A DNA stretch of 42,500 nt from Chrysomallon squamiferum. Its lineage: Eukaryota; Mollusca; Gastropoda; Neomphalida; Peltospiridae. Below the pieces are notes generated by a model. It was not told the origin of the DNA, searched no databases, and was given only the letters and a program-made list of their open reading frames with translations. The stretch spans positions 17,205,245 through 17,247,744 of the forward strand of contig CM022667.1 of the NCBI GenBank assembly GCA_012295275.1, read 5' to 3'. A program made the position numbers and the translations under genes. This document shows positions 22,969 through 33,305 of this stretch, one piece after another (position 1 is the first letter of the stretch; each line of letters begins with the position of its first letter).

Positions 22969-23040
22969 TAATAATAATAATTTAATAAATAAAATAATAA
23001 TAATTAAAATAATAATAATAATTTAATAAATAAATAATAG
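22788..23040. repeat. (AAT)n/(AAAT)n arrays
   Basis: AAT at about 22788-22845, AAAT/AAAG to about 22890, and AAT with AAAT variants from about 22927. Confidence 0.93.
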
Positions 23041-23203
23041 AATTAAAAAGTGAAAATGTATGTACATTTGGCGGACATAAAAAGAAATAAAAAATGAAAT
23101 AGATTTATCTATTTCTTGACAAAATCAATACTAGATAATTAATAATAACCATCGAACGCCCTAAATAACCTTAGCAGATTTGTTTGTAAATTAAAATTAA
23201 TCA

Positions 23204-23204
<1 letters not shown>

Positions 23205-23258
<54 letters not shown>

Positions 23259-23452
23259 TCACATTAACCGAAACGGAATTCGAGCATTTTTTTTTAACAG
23301 CACATTTAATCCGATTATAAAATGCGAAAAAAAAAAAAAGACGGAGTAATAATAAAAAAAAAAAAAAATGAAAATGAAATGAAATTTGAAACATTTTGGC
23401 CCTATTTTATTTCATTGTGTTTAAATAATATAATTAATCATTAAATAGAAAA

Positions 23453-23516
<64 letters not shown>

Positions 23517-23540
23517 AAAAATAATAATAATAATAATAAA
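23205..23540. repeat. (AAT)n and (AAAT)n microsatellites
   Basis: (AAT)n at 23205-23257, then (AAAT)n at about 23450-23514 continuing into (AAT)n. The sequence between is single-copy with poly-A runs. Confidence 0.92.
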
Positions 23541-23777
23541 AATACACTTGGAACTTCGAATTTTAATGGCTAAAGTGACATTTTTTAATATTTTAAAACA
23601 GTTCATAATAAACAAAATGTATAGCATTATTCAAAAAATGAAAAAAACGTATAATCTGCTAATTATACCTTTATAGAACACATTAATATCATATTCACTT
23701 CTTTTTTGATTGCAAAAAGTTGAAAAATTAAAAATAAAAAACAAAAAATTAAAATGAATGAATGAGCATTAAGCAAT

Positions 23778-23838
<61 letters not shown>

Positions 23839-24095
23839 AAAATCTAGTGAAGAATGTTTAAAATAATACTCGAATAATATTAACAACAATAATGAAAACA
23901 TGTTAACATGAATATTAATAAAACAGCAGAATGATAATGATGATTGTTAGCACGCTCGCTATTTAATGGAATAAAATTCATCCTACCTTTAAAGATGGAA
24001 AAATCCGTCCCAAAAACCCAAGAAAATTGAATACTGAACAAATTTAGTTTATATTGTGTGTGTATGTCTTCTTGTTCTTTTTTATGTTATATATA
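23541..24095. other. AT-rich sequence 3' of FoxC, with (AAT)n
   Basis: Pure (AAT)n at about 23779-23836; otherwise nothing recognised. Confidence 0.65.
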
Positions 24096-24101
24096 TTTAT
24101 T
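24096..24101 (-). terminator. Candidate FoxC poly(A) signal AATAAA
   Basis: This is the first canonical AATAAA on the minus strand after the FoxC stop codon (plus-strand TTTATT), about 250 nt downstream. No other AATAAA lies between them. The cleavage site cannot be seen. Confidence 0.45.
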
Positions 24102-24352
24102 TGTTTTCCCCTGAATCGGCGACAACCGTACAAGAAATTCTTTGAAAAAAAAATACACACACACACAGCTGAAATTCACACTGTTCTTTGGAATTTCATA
24201 TTTCACTTGAAATTGAGTCAGGAAAACATACAACACTGAAGTTCTCTAGCTGTCTTCATGATGAAAAAAATAAAAATAAAAAAATTCTTTCCTGCACGTG
24301 CAGCTCTACAAGAACCATTGCTGTCAAAAACTGCGAAGAAGTGTAAAATAAA

Positions 24353-25825
24353 CTAGAACTTTGTGCAGTCGTACGCGTAGGGGCTGCTGGATTTGTACGG
24401 CGCCCTAAAAGCGGCAAGCTGGCAGCTGGATCCGCCCTGCGCCTGCCCCGTTTGTGAAGATAGAAGTCTTTGAGAGTCAAACATTTCCCTCATGTAAGGG
24501 GATGTAGTAAAATCTGCCCCGTGGTTGATGTCGGCCGTCGGGGGCATGTACCATCCGTTGTGACGGGAGTACGCCCCGGCGCCTCCCTGCGACATAGAGA
24601 AAACACTGGGATTTAGTCCGTTCGTCTGGGAGAGGGTCGTGTGAGGGGAGTGGCCCCCGTTCCCTTCGTCCCCACCGGTCGCGCACTGCGGCGGTGCTAT
24701 GGACATATGCTGAGAGCTCGACATGTGTCCCGGTGCGGCAGTTGTGCCGGACGTCGAGTTGGGAAACACGGGTTGAGCAGCACAGGGGTAGTTGTACGAC
24801 GACGTGACGTTCTGCGTGCACGACGACACTGACGACGACGAATTCCTGTATATATCTGAAGGTCTTGAGTAGGGCAGAACATGAGGAGAAACCAGAGGGG
24901 GCGGGCGCGCCGTCACGAAAGTACTGGCTACCCCGAGGTCGCAGTTGGGTGTCGGGTGGTTCGACGTCATCAGGTTTTCAACAGAAAAACTCGTCGGGGT
25001 CGGATCCATAACGGGGTCGGGTGGAATGGGTAACGTATTGCTGGTGTTGGGTCGCAGACCGGTTAGACAGTCAGTTTTCGGCGAATCCGCGGGCTCAATT
25101 TTCGCGTGGTGTAGAACTGGCGACACCGACTTTTCCTCTTTCACCTTGTCCTGCAGGTCCGACAACTCGCTGCTGCTCGAGTTGTGCATTTCGCCGTTCC
25201 TGTCATCGTCGACGTCGTAGTTTTTCATCTTGTCCTCGTCCAGCTGCAGGTTCTTCTCCTCCGACTCCTTGTCAACGTGCGCCTTCTTTTTGAACCTACG
25301 ACGCCTCCTTAGATAACTTCCATTATCGAACATGTTGTAGCTATCCGGGTCCAGTGTCCAGTAACTTCCTTTTCCTGGTTTCTTGTCGTCTCGGGCTATT
25401 TTAACAAAACACTCGTTCAGCGACAGATTGTGACGAATGCTGTTCTGCCAGCCCTGTTTGTTTTCCCTGTAAAACGGAAATCTGTCCATGATAAACTGAT
25501 ATATTCCATTCAACGTCACCTTTTTGTCCGGGGTGCTCTGAATCGCCATGGCAATGAGAGCGATGTAACTGTACGGCGGCTTCACCAGGTCCTTGTTGGC
25601 GTGGTGCTGGGTGGTGTACGGCGAGTACGGGGAGGGTCGGGCCACAGAGTACTGGTCGTGGCCGTACATAGACATCCCTCCCATCGCCATCCCCGCGTAG
25701 CCGCCGTGTCTGTAGTAGTTCTGGTCACCGAACAGCGCGGCGGGAACCATTCCCAGTGTGGGGCCATTGGAGATGCCGGCGACGCCTGACGTCGGGTACG
25801 ACGGCTGCAACCCGTTCGCCTGCAT
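24353..25825 (-). CDS. foxC: Forkhead box C transcription factor (FoxC, crocodile orthologue)
   Basis: Complete intronless gene of 490 residues, a nuclear DNA-binding regulator of the FoxC class, whose members pattern mesoderm and head structures in animals. The forkhead domain spans residues 82-181, from [10 protein letters not shown] to RRRRRFKKK. The recognition helix [13 protein letters not shown] lies at 128-140, and the basic tail doubles as a nuclear signal. Other class features are the start MQ..., an eh1-like Groucho motif FSVENLMTS (280-288), and two SUMO-type sites, VKEE (228-231) and AKIE (241-244). A C-terminal block REMFDSQR (446-453) precedes the closing YDCTKF, against YDCSKF in vertebrate FOXC. 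The ATG at 25825 is the first in frame; further upstream there is only TTG. Its -3 base is G. Vertebrate FOXC proteins are of similar length and also intronless. The coding block is far richer in GC and CpG than its flanks, and no frameshift is seen. FoxC rather than another Fox class is near certain from the two ends of the protein. Confidence 0.97.
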   Translation of the reverse strand: MQANGLQPSYPTSGVAGISNGPTLGMVPAALFGDQNYYRHGGYAGMAMGGMSMYGHDQYSVARPSPYSPYTTQHHANKDLVKPPYSYIALIAMAIQSTPDKKVTLNGIYQFIMDRFPFYRENKQGWQNSIRHNLSLNECFVKIARDDKKPGKGSYWTLDPDSYNMFDNGSYLRRRRRFKKKAHVDKESEEKNLQLDEDKMKNYDVDDDRNGEMHNSSSSELSDLQDKVKEEKSVSPVLHHAKIEPADSPKTDCLTGLRPNTSNTLPIPPDPVMDPTPTSFSVENLMTSNHPTPNCDLGVASTFVTARPPPLVSPHVLPYSRPSDIYRNSSSSVSSCTQNVTSSYNYPCAAQPVFPNSTSGTTAAPGHMSSSQHMSIAPPQCATGGDEGNGGHSPHTTLSQTNGLNPSVFSMSQGGAGAYSRHNGWYMPPTADINHGADFTTSPYMREMFDSQRLLSSQTGQAQGGSSCQLAAFRAPYKSSSPYAYDCTKF

Positions 25826-25839
25826 GTCCCTCCACTCAT
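25582..25839 (-). other. Overlapping out-of-frame upstream ORF
   Basis: An ATG at 25839, 14 nt before the FoxC start and out of frame, opens an 85-codon Arg/Thr/Pro-rich frame that runs into the CDS and ends at 25582. Its -3 base is C, so initiation may be weak. Its length partly reflects the GC-rich coding sequence it crosses. It could lower FoxC translation; a product is unproven. Confidence 0.3.
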
Positions 25840-26179
25840 GCGGTACACGGCGAAAAATGCAGGCAGCCACAGTGTAAGTTTTCGTGAACAACAACGACGA
25901 CGACAACAACAGTCTTCTTCTTTTTTTAAAGCAATAAAATGTTCACTTGTTTGAGGTTAAGTTCGTTGCGTTACTATCCGATGTTTTAACGTCTGTTTCT
26001 TTCCAAGTCTGTTTTGCTCAGCTGGTTTGTCGTCTGCTTCGATCAGACTATTCTACGTTTGCTGTATACTCAACGTTTGTTCGTCGTTTACCACGATCAG
26101 TTCCTTTTGACTTCTGCTAAAACGACCCGGTCTGTCTGCACTATTCGACAATCTTCCGTACTATTCGACAATAAACAGA
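25826..26179 (-). other. foxC: Probable FoxC 5' untranslated leader
   Basis: Between 26179 and the FoxC start the minus strand contains only one ATG (at 25839), which is unusual for about 340 nt and fits a translated-mRNA leader. A short direct repeat ACTATTCGACAAT lies at 26140-26152 and 26160-26172 near the inferred start. The start site itself is inferred, not seen. Confidence 0.45.
26171..26177. promoter_or_regulatory. Forkhead-type binding motif at the FoxC promoter
   Basis: ATAAACA (plus strand) matches the general forkhead core RYMAAYA. At the inferred transcription start it could mediate autoregulation; this rests on the motif alone. Confidence 0.25.
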
Positions 26180-26211
26180 CATCAATGCCGGCTGGTGCAG
26201 CTTCTATTCAC

Positions 26212-26255
26212 CATATACGGTTGCAAGCTCCGCCCATGCTGCTACGTCGCCCAAT
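26212..26255 (-). promoter_or_regulatory. foxC: FoxC core promoter candidate: CCAAT, GC box, TATA-like
   Basis: In transcription order on the minus strand come an inverted CCAAT box (ATTGG, 26255-26251), a GC box GGGCGGAGC (26235-26227) and GTATATGG (about 26218-26211). Their order and spacing suit a start near 26180. GTATATGG is a weak TATA match and CCATATACGG is also one base from a CArG box. Confidence 0.4.
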
Positions 26256-26279
26256 CAAACCGCACATCGTCTTTTGTCT

Positions 26280-26695
26280 GACATAAGTGTTACTCCGCCT
26301 TTTTTAAAACCCAGCGTGTCGGTGTCGGAGCCGCCAGAGAGAACACTTTTGATGAAAACATAAATTAATTGCCGATTTCTGTTAGATATTTTCAATGGTG
26401 TAAAAAGGAAGAAAAAAAAAAAGAAAAAAAAGTAGAGAAAAAAGAAAATTAAGAAAAATTTTGGCTGCAGAACACAAATATAACCCAGTCCGCCCTGTTC
26501 ATAGGTTTATTCCCGGATAGATTTTCATCCGCTTTACGCCCAATGTTTTCTTTCCAGATGTGGTTTTCGAGTACCTACTCGAGACAATTTGTATATAAAA
26601 CGATTATACTCAATTGGGAATGATATTTATTCGCTACACACTTTGAAAGATAGCGCTGTCACTGGGTGCAAAACTTGACAGTTTCGATACTTTCT

Positions 26696-26698
<3 letters not shown>
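26280..26698. other. FoxC upstream region
   Basis: Complex sequence immediately 5' of FoxC. A plus-strand TATATAAAA at 26592-26600 could support divergent transcription. Apart from A-rich runs at 26405-26460 no repeats are seen. Confidence 0.35.

Positions 26699-26784
<86 letters not shown>
26699..26784. repeat. (GA)n microsatellite, 86 bp, upstream of FoxC
   Basis: Pure AG dinucleotides about 870 bp upstream of the FoxC ATG, followed by purine-rich sequence. Confidence 0.97.
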
Positions 26785-26791
<7 letters not shown>

Positions 26792-27702
26792 GAAAGAAAA
26801 CAAGAGGAAAGAGAGAAGATTCATAAAGCTTTATTAATTTTATTTCTTTTGGATTATAATTTTTAAAACAGGGAAAAGGAAAAGAAGGAAAGGTGAAGAA
26901 TGATCAAAACAGAATGAACGAAGGAAGGAATTGAAAAGGTAAAATAAAAACTGATTTTTTTAATATTCTATGTTGGATAAAATTATATAAATAAATAAAA
27001 AACGCATTTAAACTAATTCATAAATATTTAAATAAATTGACCAACCAACCAACAAACAAATAAACAAACAAATAAACAAACACACACAAAAAAACAACAA
27101 CACACAAGCAAATAAATAAATAAATAAATAAATAAATAAACATACAAATAAATAAGATAAACAAATAAACCACAAATGCAACTACATCAATAAATAAATA
27201 ATTATAAACGAAACCTAATAATGTAAAAACTGAAATAATTAACAGAAATATAAAACATATATTAACAAAACGAATAATAATAACAATAAGATGATTATGA
27301 TAACAAGGCTGTTTATGATGGTGATTATGATAACGTTAACAGTAATAAAGAAAGAAAAAGAAAAATATAAAATTTTATAAAACGTGAAATAAAATAAAGG
27401 ATTAGACAAAGAAAACGGTAGAGAAAAAAAGGAGAAATCTATTTCATCTTTGAAAGCAGTGGGCCAACTCAGGATTATGAAAGAAAACCTATCACTAGCC
27501 TGTCCCTCGGGCCTTTCATTCCCAGCGTTCTGTTCGGCTTACACACGTCATTGTTCCTTCCAGTTAGACGAATAACTCCACCATGTGGCAAATATTAACA
27601 AGACTGGGGAATAGGCTTAAATTACTCTCACATTTTCCTTGTATAAAAATTCTTCAAATGCGACTCCGCGAAATCGGAAAGCAATGCGAAATGGTGGGCT
27701 GA

Positions 27703-27706
<4 letters not shown>
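26785..27706. repeat. A-rich low-complexity sequence, then a complex segment
   Basis: AAAC/AAAT tetramers dominate 27030-27200. A more complex single-copy segment at about 27440-27700 shows no gene. Confidence 0.6.

Positions 27707-27787
<81 letters not shown>
27707..27787. repeat. (CT)n microsatellite, 81 bp
   Basis: Pure TC dinucleotides. The Leu-Ser reading frame through it is repeat translation. Confidence 0.97.
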
Positions 27788-27790
<3 letters not shown>

Positions 27791-27874
27791 GCCCTCTCTT
27801 TCAGTTAAATTCTTTGAAAGAAAATAAATAATGTTATTGTTGCTGCTGTTGATGTTGTTGATATTAATAATTAA

Positions 27875-27875
<1 letters not shown>

Positions 27876-27922
<47 letters not shown>

Positions 27923-28250
27923 TTTGACGAAATATAAGAAAACATAAAAATGATATAATTATCAAATGCAAAATTATATAAATACTGAAATAAGAAATCC
28001 GTAACAAAAACACGCTATACACTCATATACTCATATATATATATACACATAATCATACATATATATACATGCATATATACACACCTTTATACATGAAAAG
28101 AAATTAAATACATATTTAAACAAAGCAAACAAATAAATAAATAATAAGGATGATCGTCATTATGTTCAACGGCATCATCATTATCATAACAATAACAATA
28201 GCAATAATAATAACGACAACAACAATAATAATAATAACAACAACAACAAC

Positions 28251-28288
<38 letters not shown>

Positions 28289-28290
28289 GA
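27876..28290. repeat. (AAT)n, (TA/CA) and (AAC)n/(AAT)n tracts
   Basis: (AAT)n at 27876-27922 and mixed AAC/AAT/AAG triplets at about 28185-28285, with AT-rich unique sequence between. Confidence 0.85.
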
Positions 28291-28710
28291 GAAATAGCAA
28301 TATGCAAGAAGAAACAATGGAAAACAGGTAAGAATTATAAATCACACATTTTTTTCAATTTACTTTTTATTCGCTCTCTGTTTTTCTACACTGTATCAAG
28401 TACACATATTTACAAAATTCAGGCAACAATTAAAAATGAATGGGTTATGTTCTGCTTTGTGAAATGTATTTACACTCAGGCGGTTCAGTAATTTCCTCAT
28501 TATCATAATGTACTGGATTTGTTTCTTACTGATGACCGCCACCAAGCACGTGTTGCAACCATTTCGCAAAGCTGTCGACAACAAAAGCAAAAGGATACTT
28601 AAATAGATTTTTCTTCTTTTTTAGTTATATATTTATTTGTTTCTTCACCTCTTTAAAAACATATTTATTTTACTTTCTTGTTATTTGTTTGTTACTTGGT
28701 TTCTTTGTGT
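28291..28710. other. Intergenic sequence, nothing recognised
   Basis: A slightly complex piece at about 28495-28600 holds CACGTG. No gene. Confidence 0.5.
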
Positions 28711-28792
<82 letters not shown>

Positions 28793-28960
28793 CATTTTTT
28801 ATTATTATTATTATTATTATTTTTTTTTCGTTTTTTTTTTTTTTTTTTTATGTTAACTGTGTGGTTTTTTGTACCTATTTATTATTTTTTTTTTTTTTTA
28901 ATGTTTTATTTATTTATTTATTTATTATTATTATTATCAATTTTGTTTTATTACATTTTA
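28711..28960. repeat. (ATTT)n, (ATT)n and poly-T tracts
   Basis: Continuous low complexity; the Ile/Tyr/Phe reading frames are repeat translation. Confidence 0.93.
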
Positions 28961-29258
28961 TGTCTTTCTTTCGTTTTCCTGTTTTCTTTGCATAGCTACA
29001 TATTTATATATTAGTAATTGAAATATTGTTTATTTTTACGGTTTATTTGTAAACTGTTATTCATTCATTCATTCATTCATTGAACCTTATTTATTTGATT
29101 ATTTAATTTAATTTTTATTGGATCCTTGTGACTGCTAATGACACTACTACATCAACAACAGCAACAACAATAGCAACCACTACAACTACTATGACAACTC
29201 TCCTTATTAACATTATCTGCATAGCAATTATATTTCAGCCTTTAGAAATATTTGATTT

Positions 29259-29297
<39 letters not shown>

Positions 29298-29330
29298 GTA
29301 AGAAGAAGAAGAAATTTTATTAACTGAATT
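28961..29330. other. AT-rich sequence with (ATTC)n and (AAT)n
   Basis: Short (ATTC)n at about 29061-29080 and (AAT)n at 29261-29296. No gene. Confidence 0.65.
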
Positions 29331-29332
29331 TC

Positions 29333-29425
29333 ACTCACCGTATGTAGCATTCTTCTGTCAAAGACGTGACGTCATATAACAATAAGTGTAACGTCAAAGC
29401 TTTGTTGACGTCACACGAATTTCAC
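29333..29425 (-). other. Exon-like CRE module, copy D
   Basis: A distant relative of the modules at 391-1020: exact TGACGTCA at 29367-29374 and 29406-29413, the plus-strand block TTCTTCTGTCAAA, and a minus-strand donor consensus GTGAGT (29338-29333). The same order and orientation as copies A and C supports a family rather than chance. Confidence 0.4.
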
Positions 29426-30069
29426 TTCAGTTATCAACGAAAATATAAATAAATAAAATAGCCTCAAAATTATCGGTTAATTTGTAAATTTTAATCAAGT
29501 TATCTAATTAAAAAGAAGAACAAAAATTAATTAATTAACCATCCATCTCTAACCCTCGTTCCGTACAGTGTACAATCACAGCCACCTTCTAACCCGGCTG
29601 TAAATACGATCCGCAGTGAAATGACATGTTTACATACCCGCACGGATACCCGGCAGTCTTTACAGACGGGGTAGTTTTTCCCCTCTTTCATTCATCGCTA
29701 CCCACGTACAATCGCCCTGCCAGCTCAATGCACGCCTCTCTTGTACCATTTCGTCAAGAAAATTACATTTCTTTGAAGCAATCAAAGTGTTTATTGTTAG
29801 CGCCGAAAGCCCGCGGGACCACGCATACTGAATATTGGTTTACGACTGAACACAACACTTACACACACTGATCAAACGTAGCCCTTCTTTACCAACAGAG
29901 GGAGCTCTTTTTCTTCTTTTTCTTTTTCTTGTCTTCTTTTTTTTTTTTTTTCCCCCCAACTTATACACTGATTTTACGTAGTCCTGCTTTGACTGTGTTG
30001 TGTGAGTTTTATTCTTGTTGTTAGTTTACTAATTTTTGTTTTGTTTTACTTCTCTGTATTCATTATTAT
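29426..30069. other. Intergenic complex sequence
   Basis: Complex single-copy sequence at 29550-29890. An 81-codon frame (29626-29871, plus) has no recognisable motif and is not called. T/C-rich run at 29908-29957. Confidence 0.4.
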
Positions 30070-30265
30070 TACAGTTGTTGTTGTTGTTATTGCTATTGTT
30101 ATTGTTATTGTTATTATTGTTGTTGTAGTTGTGATTATTGCTTTAGTTATAATCGTTATTGTTGTTGTTGTTATTGTTATTGTTATTGTTGTAGTTGTGA
30201 TTATTGCTTTAGTTATAATCGTTATTGTTGTTGTTGTTGTTGTTATTATTATTATTATTATTATT
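30070..30265. repeat. (GTT)n/(ATT)n array with a 66-bp tandem duplication
   Basis: The block GTAGTTGTGATTATTGCTTT starts at 30125 and again at 30191, a 66-bp offset, within GTT/ATT triplets. Val/Ile reading frames are repeat translation. Confidence 0.92.
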
Positions 30266-30566
30266 AAGTCGATTTTGAATGATTTTTGAAATATTAGCAG
30301 AATACTTAGCTTCAAAATCAACTGCAAAGTTTATAAAAATTAAAAAAAAAAACATGCGTATTTGTTTTATTTATTTCGGTTTACATGCGGCAGTATTAGA
30401 ATCAAATTTGTAACTCTTACAAAACTAAATAGCTTTTCTTTTTTAATTCATGTTCCCTGTATTACTTAATGAATGAATGAATAAGTTTTATTTATTTATT
30501 TATTTTTGCAAAAAACAACAAATTATAATAATAACAGTTATTTAAAAAATAAATGTAGAAAATACA
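30266..30566. other. AT-rich intergenic sequence, nothing recognised
   Basis: No gene signal. Confidence 0.6.
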
Positions 30567-30690
30567 AATAAATAAATAAATAAATAAATAAATGGATAAA
30601 TAGATAAATAAATAAATGGATAAATAGATAAATAAATAAATGGATAAATAGATAAATAAATAAATGGAAAATTAAATAAATAAATAAATA
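30567..30690. repeat. (AAAT)n array with a 24-bp higher-order unit
   Basis: The word GGATAAATAGATAAATAAAT begins at 30594, 30618 and 30642, exact 24-bp spacing; a truncated start follows at 30666. Confidence 0.93.
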
Positions 30691-30739
30691 ATAAATTAAT
30701 AAATTAATAACAGCAATAATAATAACAAACTATTCTCAG

Positions 30740-31200
30740 TTACCGATAGGTTTATTAAACGGTTCTTTTTCTTTCCCCAGTTTTTTTTTCTCTCTCTTTT
30801 TTATTGCTGTGACTCCTGTGTTTGTATGACTTTGACAATTGCTTCAACTTGTATTAGCTATGAATCGTGTTTTCTTTGATAATACTCTGTGTTTTCCAAG
30901 CACCGGTTCCGTTTCGCCCCTTCACGCGTTTTCGTGTATTTTCACAATTTGTTTCAGCTATCTTTTTTTATTGATCATAAACGCAAAAATGTGTTCATAG
31001 CGTAAATGATATGCAGGTTATAAGTATGTTTCTTTTGTCCTCCCCCTCCCCCTCCCGCCCCTGTCTCGTTGGTTCTAACACCTGAGACGAGGTAGAAAAA
31101 CAGGGTCTAATTCTGAGTCGCGTTCGGAATTTCCTAGTTCGGGACTTTCCGTCATATTTTATACGTTTTTGTTTATGATTTATGATTTTATTTTGTTTTT
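30740..31200. promoter_or_regulatory. Complex island with G-quadruplex and Rel-type motifs
   Basis: Single-copy sequence about 5 kb upstream of the FoxC start. It contains the C-run block at 31042-31061 and two NF-kB-like words, GGAATTTCC (31126-31134) and GGGACTTTCC (31141-31150). No reading frame. Enhancer role inferred from motifs only. Confidence 0.35.
31042..31061 (-). other. G-quadruplex-forming motif
   Basis: On the minus strand four G runs (4, 3, 5 and 5) are separated by single-nucleotide loops, a canonical and very compact G4 pattern. Stability follows from loop length in general; it was not measured here. Confidence 0.75.
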
Positions 31201-31790
31201 GTTTTTATATGTATGTTATGGTTTGATTTAGGATTTTTCCTTTGTGTATTGGCTTGTTTATGTTTGTATTTATTATTTTATTTCATTTTATTTTAATTAT
31301 AACAAATGAATTTATTATTATTATTTTTTAAATTACTTATTTTAGTTCATTTTATTTCACATTATTTTATTTATTTACTTATTTATTTATTTATTCAGTT
31401 AGTTAGTTAATTGGTTATTTTATTTGATTTGATTTAATTTTATTTATTTATTCAGTTAGTTAGTTAGTAAGTTAATTAGTTATTTTATTTGATTTGATTT
31501 CATTTATTTATTTATCTGATATTAAGATTTTTAAATTACTTATTTAATTTTGTATATTATTTTATTTGGTTTTATTTAATAGCTATTTTAATTTAATTTT
31601 ATTCATATAATTATTTAAAGCTTATTCATTTAATTTTTAAATTTCTGTTCTCTGTTTTTGCTTCATATTAACAGCTTTTTTATTAACATTATTCCCATTT
31701 TTAAAATTGTTGTTGTTGTTATCATTATTATTATTGTTATTATCATTATTATTAAAAATATGTTATGTTTTAAACAGTTTGTTATTGTTG

Positions 31791-31795
<5 letters not shown>
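31201..31795. repeat. TTTA-rich sequence with a near 60-bp tandem duplication
   Basis: TTATTCAGTTAGTTAGTTA recurs near 31391 and 31448, followed each time by TTATTTTATTTGATTTGATT. The second copy has a few extra bases. Confidence 0.75.
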
Positions 31796-31855
<60 letters not shown>

Positions 31856-31993
31856 TTTTTATTTTTATTTTTATTTTAATTTTTAAAAAATTTTATCTTC
31901 ACAAAAATTATATATTTTTGTATTTCTTTAAATATTTTTTGGCAAATGTTAACTCTGAATTATTTTCATATAGACAATAATATCAAGAAATTC

Positions 31994-32050
<57 letters not shown>
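31796..32050. repeat. (ATT)n microsatellites
   Basis: (ATT)n at about 31796-31855 and 31996-32050, with AT-rich unique sequence between. Confidence 0.93.
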
Positions 32051-32196
32051 TTAATTCTTTGTTTTATAAATCTATTTCAAATTTTTAAATTTTTATTATA
32101 TACTAAAATAAAATGATAACTATAGAAATATTTTATATAAATAATTATATAAATAAATAATTAAATCTGCCTAAAATTTTAAAGCTGAAAGTATAC

Positions 32197-32261
32197 TACT
32201 AATAATAATAATAATAATAAAAACAACTATAATCGTAATAATAGTAATAATAATAATAGTT

Positions 32262-32309
<48 letters not shown>

Positions 32310-32330
32310 ATTGTAATAATGATGATGATA
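32197..32330. repeat. (AAT)n and (AGT)n compound microsatellite
   Basis: AAT triplets lead into about 47 bp of pure AGT triplets (about 32262-32308), then AAT/GAT. AAAC tetramers follow at 32352-32380. Confidence 0.93.
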
Positions 32331-32380
32331 AATAACAGAAACATATAAACATACAAACAAACAAACAAACAAACAAACTA

Positions 32381-33247
32381 ACAAATAAGTAACCAGAAAA
32401 TGTATGTAAAAATGAACAGTATAAAGAACCATGAAAAAAAAAAGAAGAAAGTAAATAAACTTAAATATGCAAAACATTATAAATCTGTTGAGAGAAATTT
32501 CCAGAGAAATAAATCATGGAATATAAAAAATTCTTAACACATAAAGCGTACACAAATCAAGCATCAAACAGCGACTGAAGACCGATACAGGAATAACTAA
32601 CACACTTTCACACAGACCCTTCATTGTACGCATTAACAAATATCACAGAACAATCTGTAGCTACACTCACATTTATACGTCTATTAAACACACAGATACA
32701 ACACTAGAACCAGCATTAATATTTATGCCATCAGAACAGATTATCTATATTATGTTCTCTACTTATCGGGAATTTTAATTTTTTTTCTCCCTCTTTCTCT
32801 CTCCATCTTGTTGTGAATCATTTGTTTCACGATAAAAATGTGTTTTTTCACAGTGACGAGACCAGTGGTTGGAATGAACTGCGTGTTGTGACCTTTTCCT
32901 GCGCGATAAAATGCGAGTTCGGCTCGGCATCCGGGCACAAGAATTTTGACAGGTGCGGAACTTACTAAATTTCTCATACGAGAGAGAGAGAGAGAAGGAA
33001 AAAAATTCGTTTTGAAAAACAGTGCTATTTCGAACTGGAGAATTGCAAGATTCGTTCGATAAAAGGACTGTAGGGAATAAAGTGGATTTTCCTATTTTTT
33101 GTAGGTAAATCGTATGACGGTGAAAACTGTTTGAGTTAATGTACATACTGTGTACAGGCAGGCGCGCATGCATGCATGCACTGCACGCACAGATGAAAAA
33201 AGGAAAGAAAACTAAGTTAAAGCATTTGCACATGTACAGAAAGCGTG
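32381..33247. other. Intergenic sequence
   Basis: Complex single-copy sequence at 32560-33240 with a (GCAT)n run near 33165-33180. A 184-codon minus-strand frame that crosses the adjacent (CA)n has no recognised domain and is not called. Confidence 0.4.
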
Positions 33248-33288
<41 letters not shown>

Positions 33289-33305
33289 TGTGTGTGTGTG
33301 TGTGT
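33248..33305. repeat. (GT)n microsatellite
   Basis: GT dinucleotides with a single TCTG interruption. Confidence 0.96.

Noticed and set aside
24256-25909. Other long open frames across the FoxC block (both strands), and the 28-residue N-terminal extension of FoxC to 25909
   Set aside because: The other frames are shadows of the GC-rich FoxC coding sequence. The extension begins at TTG with no in-frame ATG; FoxC proteins start at the MQ... position, here 25825.
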